NCBI RefSeq assembly: GCF_035918095.1
Contig: NZ_CP109137.1
Coordinates: forward strand, 186,001 to 250,000
DNA from: Streptomyces sp. NBC_01750
GTDB lineage: Bacteria > Actinomycetota > Actinomycetes > Streptomycetales > Streptomycetaceae
DNA length: 64,000 nt
Direction: 5' to 3'
The position numbers and the translations under genes were made by a program. Within the stretch, counting starts at the first letter, position 1, and the number at the start of each line of letters is the position of its first letter. Positions 28,907-39,121 of the stretch are shown piece by piece. The notes below the pieces were generated by a model, which saw only the letters and a program-made list of their open reading frames with translations, had not been told where the DNA came from and did no database searches.

Positions 28907-30415
28907 TCAGTTGGCGGAGCTCCGGAAGGAGCGCAGGAAGACGCCCAGCGCGCCCCGGTTTGCGGCGTCGTTCCAGTTGTCGGCCGGGGTCGTCCAGCGC
29001 AAGGAGAAGCCACGGCCGGAGCCGATGAGGAAACCGCGGCCGAGCGTGCGCTCGCGGACACCGGTGTCCTCGGAGAACCACTCCATGTCCGCTGCGTCGA
29101 GGCCACGGTAGTCGGCGGCGCGGATGTCGCCCAGCCGCTCGTAGTCGACGAACACCCGCTTCAGGGACGGCTCCAGTGCCCGCCACACTGCGACGGGGTC
29201 CGGTCCGAGCCGCTCGCTGTAGGTGATCGCCAGCGTGCGAGGGTCGCCGGACGCGCCGAACGTGACGCGGTAGGACGCATCGGCTGAACCGCTGCGGTCG
29301 AGCGGCTTCCACCCGGTGGGCAGGTTGATGGAGAACCCCTCCGGAGCCTCGTAGTTGTAGAAAGAGCTAGGGTCGGCGGTTCCGCTGGGGGCCGGTCGGG
29401 ACGGCGTGGGATCCGACGCGGAGGGGCCGTCGTCCGATCCTCCGGTCAGGGCGAGGGTGGTGAGCGAGACCCCGACCATGGCCAGCGCCAGGACCTTGAG
29501 GAGGGCGGGCCGACCGACTGTTCGTCTGCTCCACACCCGCCCGGTCCGCCGGACGGCAGCGTACGCGTCGCGTAGGCAGGGGAGCGGCGCCGCCTGTTTT
29601 GGTTCCTCGGGATCCTCGCGCAGGATGCGGGTGAACGCCGCGCGGACCACCGGCGCGGGCAGGCGCTCCTGCGGGTCCCTGCGGAGCAGCCCCTGGATGG
29701 CAGGGCCGAGCAACCCCGCGCTCCGCGGGGGCCGGAAGGGCCGCAGGTCAACCGCTCGCAGCGTCGCCTCGACCGGTCCACGGTCCGGGACAGGCGGACG
29801 CCCCTCTACCATCATGTACAAGATTGCCCCAAGTGCCCACAGATCTGACGCGGGTTCCGTGCCCTCGCCGCGGGCTTGCTCGGGAGAGGCGTACGACGGC
29901 GCGGTAACGCGTGGGGCCGACGCGTTCCCCAGCAGCCCGAAGCCGGCAACCAGCGTTCCGCCGTCCTTGCGCACAAAAACTTGCCCGGGGCTGAGATCGC
30001 CGTGCGTGATGCCTTCACGATGGGCCGCCGCGAGAACGTCGAGGATCTCCAGGCCTATGCGGGCAGCGCGGACGTAGTTGACCGGGCCTCGCGACAGGAG
30101 GTCGCTGAGGGGAGCGCCCTCAATCCGATCCATGACCGTCCACACGGCGCCGTTCTCCTCCAGGACGTCGAGGACAGTGGCCGCCCGGCCGGGACAGGTC
30201 AGCTCCATGGCTTCGGACTCACGCAGAATCCGAGCGGCGCGGCGTGCACCGGTGGCCTGACCTGGCCGCGCCTCCATCAAGGAAACCGGCCGTCCGAACC
30301 GGACGTCCTGACCGTGCCAGCCGGTGCGGCCTTCCTCACGGTGTACGACCTCCTGGGGCCAATAGCGTCCGGCGATCAACTCCTGCGTGGTGGCTTGCCC
30401 TTCGGTCACTGTCAT
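28907..30415 (-). CDS. membrane-anchored Ser/Thr protein kinase with degenerate active site
   Basis: 502 residues from the ATG at 30415. A PknB-type kinase fold spans about 15-280: the catalytic loop reads HGDLSPGQVFV (family HRDLKPxN), DFG is replaced by AGFGL, and the VAIK lysine is replaced (PVSLMEA). APE-like SYASPEQARGEG and SDLWALGAILYMMVEGRPP are kept. A single membrane helix lies near 305-325, then a Ser/Pro/Thr linker and an extracellular domain of about 165 residues (YEAPEGFSINLPTGWKPL). The lost Lys and DFG Asp make it a likely pseudokinase or scaffold. The external domain is of the type used to sense the cell surface. Confidence 0.85.
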   Translation of the reverse strand: MTVTEGQATTQELIAGRYWPQEVVHREEGRTGWHGQDVRFGRPVSLMEARPGQATGARRAARILRESEAMELTCPGRAATVLDVLEENGAVWTVMDRIEGAPLSDLLSRGPVNYVRAARIGLEILDVLAAAHREGITHGDLSPGQVFVRKDGGTLVAGFGLLGNASAPRVTAPSYASPEQARGEGTEPASDLWALGAILYMMVEGRPPVPDRGPVEATLRAVDLRPFRPPRSAGLLGPAIQGLLRRDPQERLPAPVVRAAFTRILREDPEEPKQAAPLPCLRDAYAAVRRTGRVWSRRTVGRPALLKVLALAMVGVSLTTLALTGGSDDGPSASDPTPSRPAPSGTADPSSFYNYEAPEGFSINLPTGWKPLDRSGSADASYRVTFGASGDPRTLAITYSERLGPDPVAVWRALEPSLKRVFVDYERLGDIRAADYRGLDAADMEWFSEDTGVRERTLGRGFLIGSGRGFSLRWTTPADNWNDAANRGALGVFLRSFRSSAN

Positions 30416-31081
30416 CCCTTGCTGCGCGCCGGTCTCTCGCCTTTCTCAGTTGTACGGCGGGACCGACCGCGGATGTTCAACGCGTACGCGATTTGGGGGC
30501 CGGATCTTCGTCCGCCGCAGCCCAAAGGCGAAGCTGTTGTGCCGGCACAGCCTGCCGGAGAAGTTCGACCTCGGGCAGGCCGCGGACCGGCCGGTTGTAC
30601 CTGGATGTGCCCACCTGCCGGCTCCTTGTTGCTGCGCGTCACGACTCCTACCGCTCTCTCCCGCACCGGCCGACGTTGTGCCTTCCTCGCTTCCAATCCC
30701 AGCCGACCAAGGTCAAAGGGCGAGTTGAAGATCTGCCCGCCCTGGATCCTTGGCACAGGGTCTGGACAAGGCCCGGCGTGCAGCATGACGTCAAGCCAGT
30801 CGAGTTCCTTGAGGCTCTCGACTTGATTGACGGTGTGGTTGCGCCACCGGTGCGCACGCTCTGCGGCGAACACGCCCGGGCCGCCGGCGCGGGTGGCCTG
30901 GGCGCCGAGTCCTTCGTGTCTTTTCATCAGGCGGGGCAGCACGCCCTCGGAGGAGGAGGTGCCTGGAACCGCGCCGGAGTGGTCACCTACATCCGTGACG
31001 GACAAAGCCCGGGCCGGAGGCCACGGAAGTTGGGCGACGGCCCGCCCCGGGCGGGATACGGCGGCGGTCCGTGCTCACAGG
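30416..31081. other. 665-bp region of uncertain coding status
   Basis: A minus-strand frame at 30412-31005 (197 codons, with LKELDWLDVMLHAGPCPDP) and a plus-strand frame overlap here. Neither shows a family I recognise. It includes the kinase gene's upstream region. The far end joins the IS5 fragment at 31082, so it may be foreign flank. Confidence 0.3.
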
Positions 31082-31714
31082 CTTCTTGCGGGGCCTACCC
31101 GAGCCGACCCGGGGGACGCGGATCTTCTCCAGCACCACCTTGAACTGAGTGCAGTCCGCCCGCTGCCCACCCGTGACGATCAGGGACAGCGGGCGGCAGC
31201 GGCCGTCCGCGCTCAGGTGGAGCTTGGTGGTGAACCCGCCACGCGAACGCCCAGGCCCTCACACCTCCCGCACCACCTCCACCAGGCGGGCGCGAAGGCT
31301 CTGCCACGGCGTCTCGTCCTGGTGTTCTGGCGATCCGGCCCCCCTTGACGCGGGGGCCGACGGCGGATCCATCCGGGCCCCGGCCGCGTGCTGGTGCGCG
31401 TGCACGCTGGTGGAGTCCACCGAGATGTCCCAGTCGATATCACCCGCGGCATCCGCCGCGGCCTGGACCTGCTGGGGCAGACGCTCCCATGTGCCGTCGG
31501 CCGACCACAGTCGGTGGCGTTCGTAGACCGTCCTCCACGAACCGAACCGTTCCGGCAGATCCCGCCACTGCACCCCGGTCCGCACCCGATGCAGAATCCC
31601 GTCGATCACCTGCCGGTGGTCCCGCCACCGTCCACAACGGCCGTTACTGACCGGCAGGAACGACTGCAGCCGTTCCCACTCGGCATCACTCAGAGCACCC
31701 CGCCCGATGCCCAC
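31082..31714 (-). mobile_element. IS5-family transposase fragment, 3' part missing
   Basis: First reading frame: [54 protein letters not shown]. Second frame, in the order expected after a ribosomal frameshift: GRSRGGFTTKLHLSADGRC, GGQRADCTQFKVVLEKIR, RPRKKP. The family then continues for about 80 residues with the catalytic Glu, which are absent; similarity stops at about 31082. It is the same two-frame design as the complete element at 55581-56519. Confidence 0.85.
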
Positions 31715-31798
31715 AACAACGACCCGGACACGAGCCAGTCACATGATCGCCCGGACAGGTCCTCGTCGAATCGGTCACTGCAGAGATGGCTTTTCCGG

Positions 31799-31810
31799 GT
31801 TGTCGACAAC
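31799..31810. promoter_or_regulatory. perfect palindrome upstream of the giant gene
   Basis: GTTGTCGACAAC, 12 bp, lies 138 bases before the start of the giant gene in an otherwise noncoding stretch. It could be an operator; nothing else supports this. Confidence 0.3.
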
Positions 31811-31948
31811 CCCCCTCTGATCCATGTCGAACGCGGGCTGATGCATGTCACTCATAAGGCCTAATGGCGTTGCCGCCGCCAAATGGCGCGCTTACGTTCG
31901 AAATCGTCGTGCACCGTAGAGCGTGATCCCTCGGCCCGTGGAGTTCCG

Positions 31949-34900
31949 ATGCCGATAACCCGATCGCCGCACGCCTTCCGCGCCCCGAGCACCCTCCTCG
32001 TGCGCCCGGAGCACCCCGACGCAGCCACGGGATCGCCGCCACCCGGCGCACTCCACCAGGTCACCACCATCGATCATCAGGGCACCGTCATCGCCTTCGC
32101 CCGTGCCGTCGGCGGAACCGACGTCTACTACGACATTCTCGATCTCAAGGTCTCGACAGCCGTCGACAACGAGGAATGGACGGGATTCACCAAGCTCGCG
32201 TTCCCGGCCGAACTCCGGCCGGCCGGACTGGCCGTCGTCACCGTGGGCGACCCGGCAGGAGGGGTGCTCGCCGCGGCCCACGTGCCGCTCAAGGCCGTCT
32301 CCGACGAGAAGTACGTACACGTCTTCCAACAGTCCTCGCGCGGCACGCTGCTGATGAACCGCTTCCTGCTCAAGAGCGTCGCGGAGCCAGGCAGCGGCGC
32401 CCCGATCCCGGTGCTCGAGCCGGTCTGGGAGGTGCGTTTCCAGCGATCCGGCAAGAAGGACATACCCGACGGACCGCGAGACTCGCAGAGTTACACCGCG
32501 CCCGACGGGACGCCGTTCATCGAGCCCGGCATCGAGTTGGAGATGATCCGCGATCTCGACGGCGGCTGCTTCGAGGCGGTGATCCTGCCGAACGAGTCGG
32601 GCACCGCACGCCGTTGGCAGTTCTTCGCAGTCAACTCCCGCACGGGGAAACTCGACCTGTTCTCCTTCCCGATGGACGACAACGGGCTGTTCGACCTGAC
32701 CGCTGCGGCACTGGACGCGCAGGGGAACGTGGCGCCCGACGTGTCAGTGACCTTGAACCTGGGAGAGGGATTCGACACGGACCTACCGCTGACTCCTGCC
32801 GGATCGCCGAGTGCGACCCTGTTCACGCTGCGTGAACGCGTCCGTGCGGCCTCGGGTGACGACCTGCTGCTCAAGCGCACCGCGCGGGTGATGCTCGCGC
32901 AACCGGTCAGCCGGTCCGGCGATGCGCTCCGGTTCGTGACGCTCGACTTCGCGCTGGGCAAGGACGGCCGGCTCGCGCAGATCCCACCGGACACCACGGT
33001 GACACCGGTCGACCCGGCCAACTATGCTCTCCGGTTCAGCGACAGCGCATACCTTGCGCTGCCCGAGCATCCCTCGCTGCGGCTCACCGGCTCCTTCAAG
33101 ACCGAATTCTGGCTCTACCCGGACAGCGACGTCGTCGATGACCAGTTCCTCTTCCGCGGTGACCCGTTCGACGCGCCCGAAGAGGCCGCACCGTACGTCA
33201 AAATCACCCGTGGCCTGGGCGTCGCGGTCGGTTTCGGCACCGGTACCAAGGCCGTCACCGCGCACACCACCGACGCCGTCGTGTCCCCGAACCAGTGGGC
33301 GCACATCGTCGTCGCGTACGACAGCACGGCGGAACACGGAAACTTCTCCGTGCTGATCAACGGCAACGCCGTGCCGGTCACCGGCGCCGATGCCACAGCG
33401 GTACCGAGCGGGAAGCCGATCACCACCATCAGCGGACAGGACGACGGGCTCGTCGGCGTCCTCGACGCGCTGAGACTGTGGGACACCAGCGGCGCGACGC
33501 CGGACCTCATCGGCGACTGGCCGATGGACACCATCGACTACGAGGCGGATCCGCCGACCACCCCGGACCGCTCACTCTGCCGCAACACCGCCGCGGTGCA
33601 CGGCGCCGTCCTCGTCGCATCGTCGGCGCCCGTCTCCGCGGACACCCAGGGCAACCTGTACGTGGACACCGCAGGCCTGTCCACCTACGCCGGTCTGCTC
33701 ACCTTCGCCGAAACCGGCGGATCGGGCTCCCTGATGACAGGAGCCGACGGCTTGGTCCACCTCTACTTCGCCGGCCCCGAGGAAAACGGGCAGGACGGGC
33801 TCTACTGCGTCGCCCAGTACGACGCCGAATGCGCCCGCGCCGGTTACGAGGCGGGCTGGACCTCGACCGTGGACGGCAAGGCGCAGACCGGGACGCTGAC
33901 GTTCACCGCCGCACGCTCCGGTACGTTCATGAACACGGCCGCGATCACGGTGAAGCCCTCGGACGCACCCGGCCTGTGCGACGTCGAGTTCGACAACCAC
34001 CGTGACCGGCAGGAGGCCTGGCTCGGCGTCCCGCGAGCGCTCGATGCCTTCGTCGCGGTACTCAACGGCTCCTCGACGCACGATCTCGCCGATCCGGCGC
34101 TCCGGGTCGGCGAGCGCACCTTTTACGACAACGACGGCTCGTACGCGACCAGCCGCCTGACCGTCCGCTCGCACGACACCGAAACAGCCCTCACCCTGCT
34201 CTCGCGCCGCCCGGCCGGTATTCAACTCGCCGGCGCAGGCGTCGGCGACGTGACCACCTCGACCTGCACGCTCAGCCTCACCTTCACGGTCCCCCAGTGG
34301 ACGGACGACGCCACCATCAGCCAGACGTGGACCGGCCTGCCCGTCTTCACACGCACGCTGCTGCCCGTCCTGGCCGGGGTGTCGACCGACTACGACTACA
34401 AGCCCACGGATTCCTCCGACGCCACCGTCTACGGCCTGACCGCGTACGACGGCGCGGACCGCTCCCACGACGTACTGGTGCTCGCCCGGCCGGGAGTGGA
34501 AGACCTGACGATCGCCGTCACCGCGGGCACCCTGCCCGGACTGTGCGACATCTCGATCGACCTGGAGGCCTCGGGGCCACAGCACTTCGAACTGACCGAC
34601 GTCGCCCGGGACCAGAACGCGTTCGCGGACGCGGTGGGCGACAGTCCCGTCGCCGCCTGCCTCCTGGTCGTCACCGACGGCATGACCGCGTCGCTGCGCG
34701 ACCGCGCGCCGGCGACTTTGCCGCTTCGCGACCTGCGCGCCTGGTCGGGCATTCTGGTCGCCCTCCCCGAAGGGACGTTGGCACCCGACGCGACGGTGGT
34801 CGCGCAGCCGGCCGTACCGGCGGCAGTCCGGCAACGCTCCGCTGTGACCGTCGACGGCAAGGAAGAGATCATCGACGGCGCGTCGACGATGTTCCGCTGC

Positions 34901-37900
34901 CTCGCGACGACCCTGCCCACCAATGGTGGCATCGGACTCGTCTCCGACACGGGCGGGTACACCGACGGCACCGCGAATCTGGTCACCGCCGCGATCAACG
35001 GTGGCTGGATCCGTGTCTCCCCGGACAAGGCACTCGGATTCGACGGTACGAAGAGCGTGGTCTGGGACCAGGCCGCACCGACCGCGGACGTCCTGGCGGT
35101 CCCGGGCGACCTGACGGTCGAGGCCTGGTGCCGGCCTGGGCTCATTGCCGCCGACGACGCGAATCCCCGGCTGGCCGCCTACCGGCGGATCGGCAGCGTC
35201 GACTTCCCCGACGAGGAGATCAGCTGGGCGCTGGGTCTGCGGCCGGCCCCGTCGCTGTACTTCAACGACAGCACTCAGATCGACGGCTCGTACGACCTCG
35301 ACGACGCGGACTGCACGCTGCAGATCACCGTCAGGCCGGCGGGCGCCAGCGGTACAGGGCAGCTTCTGCGGCTCGCCACGACAGGGGTGTCCAAACCGTA
35401 CGTCACCCTGTCCGTCGACGGCAGCCAGAAGGTGGTCGCGGCCTACGCCGACGGCAAGGTCAAGGTCACCGCCCGTACCCCGCTCAAGTCCGGCGCATGG
35501 AAACAGGTCACCGCGACACTGGCCGCGACGGACGCCTCCACCGTCAGCCTCCGGCTCTACCTGGACGGTGAGCTCGAAGGCGAAGCCACCGGCGCCGCGG
35601 TCCCCTTCGACAGGGTGCCCGGCGCATTCCGGGCCGGAGCGACCAACGGCGCGTTCCCGATGCAGGCCAACGGGGCGTTCTTGTGGACGCGCGCCCTGCC
35701 CCCGGACGAGGTGGCACTGTTCCACGACGCCGCACCCGAACCCGCGGCCCCGGACCTGATGATCTGCTGGTACCTCACGGAAGGCACCGGGGCCGAGGTG
35801 CGCAACAGAGCGCTCAACGGCTACCCGTTCATCTCGTCGATCATCAACCCGTCCAGACCGGCCTGGGCCAAGCGCGGTGTCTACGCAGTACCGTGGGCGG
35901 CCAACCGCGGCTATGCGCTGGCCGCCCCGCACACGCCGCTGCTCGGCGGCTGGCACCAGGTCGCCTCGACCTACCGCACCGCTCATGCGGTGCGGCTGGC
36001 GGGCACGGACTACGCCGACTGCGGCAACGACCCGTCGCTGGACTTCGGCAGCGCGTTCACGATCGAGGCCTGCTTCACTCCCGCGCGGGTGGACGCGGTG
36101 CAGACCCTGGTCTCCAAACCCGGCAACTACGAACTCGGGCTCAACTTCGACAACACGGTGACGCTAAGCGTGCCGACCACATCGGAAGCGGCCGGCAAGG
36201 TCACGCTCACGAGCGGGAGCGTGCACATCGAGCAGGGCACGCCGTACTACGTCGCCGCGACCGTCACGTCGGGCGCCACGACGACGACCGGGTCCACGAG
36301 CGGCCAGGCCGTGACGCAGACCTACTACCTGCACATCGATCTGTACGTCGACGGCGTCCTCGTGAACACGTTCGCCAAGGACGACTACCCGGACCCGGTC
36401 GGCATCGCCACGAGCGTCGAGCGGCTCAACCTGGGCCGGAACACGGTCGGCGCGGCCTACTTCACCGGGCTGCTCTCCGACGTACGGCTGTGGAACAAGG
36501 TGCTGGCCGGCGAAGCGATCAGGCAGTCGGCCGCCACTCATCGGACCTCCTCGTCCGACGGGCTGGTGTCCTCGTGGCGATGGGCGCAGTCCCGCGGCAA
36601 ATTCGGGTACGACGACAACAACCTCAACAACGCGGTGCTCACCGGCAACGATCTGTGGCGGCTGTACTCCGCCGCCTCGGTCCTCACCCTCATCGTCGAC
36701 GGCGTGGAACAGAGCGACGTCGACGTGCTCGATCCCTCCTCGCTGGGCGGTTACGGCATCGAGCAGTTCACCGTCGCTGCCGTACGCACCTCGTCCACCG
36801 CTCAGGCCGACGCGTTCAGCGGCATGCTGAGCGAACTGCGGATCTGGAACCGCGAGCGGACCGTCGAGCAGATACGCGAGGAGATGTACCGCGAGCTGAC
36901 CGGCACGGAGACCGGCCTGGCCGGGTACTGGCCGTTCGACGCCGGCTCGGGGCTGGTCGCCGACGACGCGACCGGGCATCGCAACGAGGGCGAGTTGCGT
37001 CCGGCGGCGAGGCCGCCGCTCTGGATCACCGCACGCGCGCCGATCTCGGACGAGGGCAAGGAGGTCCACAACGTCCTCAGCGGCCTGCGCACCGAGTACG
37101 TCGCCCGGGTCACCGGCGTTCCGTCAGCGGTCGAGTACGCCGACACCCGCCGTGACGCGTACGGAGATCTCTACAGCGTGATGAAGCGCTGCTACGCGGC
37201 CGAGTCGGCGGGCGCCGTACACCTGGACACCGGGTTCACCGTCGGTGACCTCGACACCTCGTACGCCGGGCAGGTGCAGACCGCGCCCTCACTGGTGGGC
37301 TTCATCGAGGGCGCGCCGCCGATCCCCAGCGAGAACCAGACCAAACCGTGGTGGAGCGACATCAACTACCTCAATGCCTACGCGGACGACACCACCGTGC
37401 GCCTGACACAAGGTCACACCACGACGCTCGCGTTCCGGGGCAGGGAGAACACCGGCGACTCCGCCTATGTCGAGGGCAATGCCGGCCTCTATCTCAGCAC
37501 TGACGTCGGTACCTCGCTCGGTATCGGCGCGGAGACCAGCTGGACGGTCGCCGTGGCCGAGGGCCATCTGGCCTCCGCGGGCGACAGCCGTGCCGAGATC
37601 TCGTCCGAGCGCGAACTCGGCTTCGGTTTCGCGAAGAGGACGACGACGGTCGACGAGCTGAGCGCGGCGGGAGAGTGGGAGAGCGCGGACCACATTCTGA
37701 ACCCCGAGGTCGGCCGCCGGTACGTGCCGGAGAACAACGGCTATGCGGTGGTGAAGTCGTTGACCGCCGACCTGTACCTGGTGACGCTGAAGGGCTCGAA
37801 CACCGTCGTGAAGATGACGCTGGTGCCCGACTCCGGCGTCGAGGACGTCAACGTCGTGAACTTCCCGATCGACGCGGGCTACATCAAGAACGGCACCCTC

Positions 37901-39094
37901 GACGGGCTGGTCGGGTTCACGCCGGATCCGAGTTTTCCGTACGCACAGCTCCAGCCGGCCAGCTACTTCCGACCGATCGAGGCGTACAGCCTCAAACGGG
38001 CCGTCGAGCGGCAGGACCAGCAGCTCGAAGCCTATTACCGGCAGTTCGACACCGAGGGCCTGAGCGGGGGCATCCGCCCGGGGCCGAGGGGCGGCGCCGC
38101 CCCGGGGGGTACCGGATTCACCAGATTCCGTGACCAGACGCTGCCCGGCGACCCGTCCTACGACTGGCCCAAGGGGCTGGCGAAGCGCAGCGTGGTAAAC
38201 ACGTACGTGTGGACTGCGGCGGGAGGGCTGCACACCGAGGAGACCGAACTGGTCGACACCTACAGCGAGTCCTTCTCCGGCCTTTCGAGCTGGGACGCCA
38301 CCAACGGCGTCACGTCCGATTTCGCGGCGGCGATGGTCGTCGGCCTGTTCGGGGAGTTCGACGCGCTGTTCGGCAACTCGGTCGAGGTTCTCTCGGTCCG
38401 GGACAAGGACAGCGAGTCGGGCCTCGGTCTGGAGGTCGAGTTCGCACCGGACCGCTTCCTCAGACGGCCTCTGGTGGACGTCGACGGGCAGCCGACCGGC
38501 TACACCGAGGCCGATGCCCCGGGCAAGGTGACCGGATACCGGTTCATGTCGTTCTTCCTCCCCCCGGCCGAGCACAACTTTGAGGCGTTCAACTCGCTGG
38601 TGATCGACCAGAACTGGCTGAACAACAGCGCGCATCCCGACGCGGCGGCGCTGCGCACGGCGACCGCCCAGTCGAACGCGGCCTGGCGGATCCTGCATCG
38701 CACGACCTATGTCAGCCGCGTCCCGCCGCACCTGCAACCGGTCTCGGCCGACACCACCGCACCACCGCTGGTCGCACCGGCGAACCTCGCGGAGAACACC
38801 GTGCTCACCCGGCTGGTCGAAGACCACATCAGTGTTCAGGCCCCCTCCCCCGGGCAGATCGGCGCCGCGGTCACCGCCGTACTCGGCCTGTCGCCGACCG
38901 ACCCGGGCCTCCTGGCCCACGTGCTCGGCTGGTGGCCGGACTTTCTCAACCGCGCCGCGAACCAGCGCAGCGACGCTCATCGCGAGCTCGCGGCACTGCG
39001 CGCCGACCTGCTCGGCTACATGATCCAGAAGTACGCGGCGGAGTCGGCCCGAGCGGACGGCGCGGCGATCGCGCAGCTCCACACCCCGCGGTGA
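31949..39094 (+). CDS. giant LamG-like multi-domain protein
   Basis: 2,381 residues. I chose the ATG at 31949 (MPITRSPHAF) because a GGAG lies five bases upstream. At least three LamG/concanavalin-type jelly rolls are visible, near residues 359-527, 1020-1290 and 1345-1570; a further short one ends at LAGYWPFDAGSG (about 1660). Each shows the pattern FTIEACF...LYVDG...LSDVRLWN. Repeated smaller beta-rich blocks near 560-1000 contain conserved GLCDISIDLE and GLCDVEFDN. From about 1750 on, no known domain: WWSDINYLNAYADDTTVRLT, then alternating Gly/Ser/Thr strands, and a helical C-terminus. There is no signal peptide or membrane helix. It is followed 27 bases later by the 545-residue partner. 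Confidence 0.85.
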   Translation: MPITRSPHAFRAPSTLLVRPEHPDAATGSPPPGALHQVTTIDHQGTVIAFARAVGGTDVYYDILDLKVSTAVDNEEWTGFTKLAFPAELRPAGLAVVTVGDPAGGVLAAAHVPLKAVSDEKYVHVFQQSSRGTLLMNRFLLKSVAEPGSGAPIPVLEPVWEVRFQRSGKKDIPDGPRDSQSYTAPDGTPFIEPGIELEMIRDLDGGCFEAVILPNESGTARRWQFFAVNSRTGKLDLFSFPMDDNGLFDLTAAALDAQGNVAPDVSVTLNLGEGFDTDLPLTPAGSPSATLFTLRERVRAASGDDLLLKRTARVMLAQPVSRSGDALRFVTLDFALGKDGRLAQIPPDTTVTPVDPANYALRFSDSAYLALPEHPSLRLTGSFKTEFWLYPDSDVVDDQFLFRGDPFDAPEEAAPYVKITRGLGVAVGFGTGTKAVTAHTTDAVVSPNQWAHIVVAYDSTAEHGNFSVLINGNAVPVTGADATAVPSGKPITTISGQDDGLVGVLDALRLWDTSGATPDLIGDWPMDTIDYEADPPTTPDRSLCRNTAAVHGAVLVASSAPVSADTQGNLYVDTAGLSTYAGLLTFAETGGSGSLMTGADGLVHLYFAGPEENGQDGLYCVAQYDAECARAGYEAGWTSTVDGKAQTGTLTFTAARSGTFMNTAAITVKPSDAPGLCDVEFDNHRDRQEAWLGVPRALDAFVAVLNGSSTHDLADPALRVGERTFYDNDGSYATSRLTVRSHDTETALTLLSRRPAGIQLAGAGVGDVTTSTCTLSLTFTVPQWTDDATISQTWTGLPVFTRTLLPVLAGVSTDYDYKPTDSSDATVYGLTAYDGADRSHDVLVLARPGVEDLTIAVTAGTLPGLCDISIDLEASGPQHFELTDVARDQNAFADAVGDSPVAACLLVVTDGMTASLRDRAPATLPLRDLRAWSGILVALPEGTLAPDATVVAQPAVPAAVRQRSAVTVDGKEEIIDGASTMFRCLATTLPTNGGIGLVSDTGGYTDGTANLVTAAINGGWIRVSPDKALGFDGTKSVVWDQAAPTADVLAVPGDLTVEAWCRPGLIAADDANPRLAAYRRIGSVDFPDEEISWALGLRPAPSLYFNDSTQIDGSYDLDDADCTLQITVRPAGASGTGQLLRLATTGVSKPYVTLSVDGSQKVVAAYADGKVKVTARTPLKSGAWKQVTATLAATDASTVSLRLYLDGELEGEATGAAVPFDRVPGAFRAGATNGAFPMQANGAFLWTRALPPDEVALFHDAAPEPAAPDLMICWYLTEGTGAEVRNRALNGYPFISSIINPSRPAWAKRGVYAVPWAANRGYALAAPHTPLLGGWHQVASTYRTAHAVRLAGTDYADCGNDPSLDFGSAFTIEACFTPARVDAVQTLVSKPGNYELGLNFDNTVTLSVPTTSEAAGKVTLTSGSVHIEQGTPYYVAATVTSGATTTTGSTSGQAVTQTYYLHIDLYVDGVLVNTFAKDDYPDPVGIATSVERLNLGRNTVGAAYFTGLLSDVRLWNKVLAGEAIRQSAATHRTSSSDGLVSSWRWAQSRGKFGYDDNNLNNAVLTGNDLWRLYSAASVLTLIVDGVEQSDVDVLDPSSLGGYGIEQFTVAAVRTSSTAQADAFSGMLSELRIWNRERTVEQIREEMYRELTGTETGLAGYWPFDAGSGLVADDATGHRNEGELRPAARPPLWITARAPISDEGKEVHNVLSGLRTEYVARVTGVPSAVEYADTRRDAYGDLYSVMKRCYAAESAGAVHLDTGFTVGDLDTSYAGQVQTAPSLVGFIEGAPPIPSENQTKPWWSDINYLNAYADDTTVRLTQGHTTTLAFRGRENTGDSAYVEGNAGLYLSTDVGTSLGIGAETSWTVAVAEGHLASAGDSRAEISSERELGFGFAKRTTTVDELSAAGEWESADHILNPEVGRRYVPENNGYAVVKSLTADLYLVTLKGSNTVVKMTLVPDSGVEDVNVVNFPIDAGYIKNGTLDGLVGFTPDPSFPYAQLQPASYFRPIEAYSLKRAVERQDQQLEAYYRQFDTEGLSGGIRPGPRGGAAPGGTGFTRFRDQTLPGDPSYDWPKGLAKRSVVNTYVWTAAGGLHTEETELVDTYSESFSGLSSWDATNGVTSDFAAAMVVGLFGEFDALFGNSVEVLSVRDKDSESGLGLEVEFAPDRFLRRPLVDVDGQPTGYTEADAPGKVTGYRFMSFFLPPAEHNFEAFNSLVIDQNWLNNSAHPDAAALRTATAQSNAAWRILHRTTYVSRVPPHLQPVSADTTAPPLVAPANLAENTVLTRLVEDHISVQAPSPGQIGAAVTAVLGLSPTDPGLLAHVLGWWPDFLNRAANQRSDAHRELAALRADLLGYMIQKYAAESARADGAAIAQLHTPR

Positions 39095-39121
39095 TCACCG
39101 CTCGTAGCGAGAGGAACTGTC

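Noticed and set aside
30412-31005. 197-codon minus-strand frame as a gene
   Set aside because: No recognisable domain, weak start, Gly/Arg/Pro-rich second half, and it overlaps the upstream region of the kinase gene.
33572-35986. Long open frame (804 codons) on the minus strand opposite the giant gene
   Set aside because: It is a shadow of the high-GC codon pattern on the plus strand; it has no family marks and is Gly/Arg/Val-rich throughout.
37289-39082. Long open frame (597 codons) on the minus strand opposite the giant gene's C-terminus
   Set aside because: Same shadow effect; no motif and no start context.
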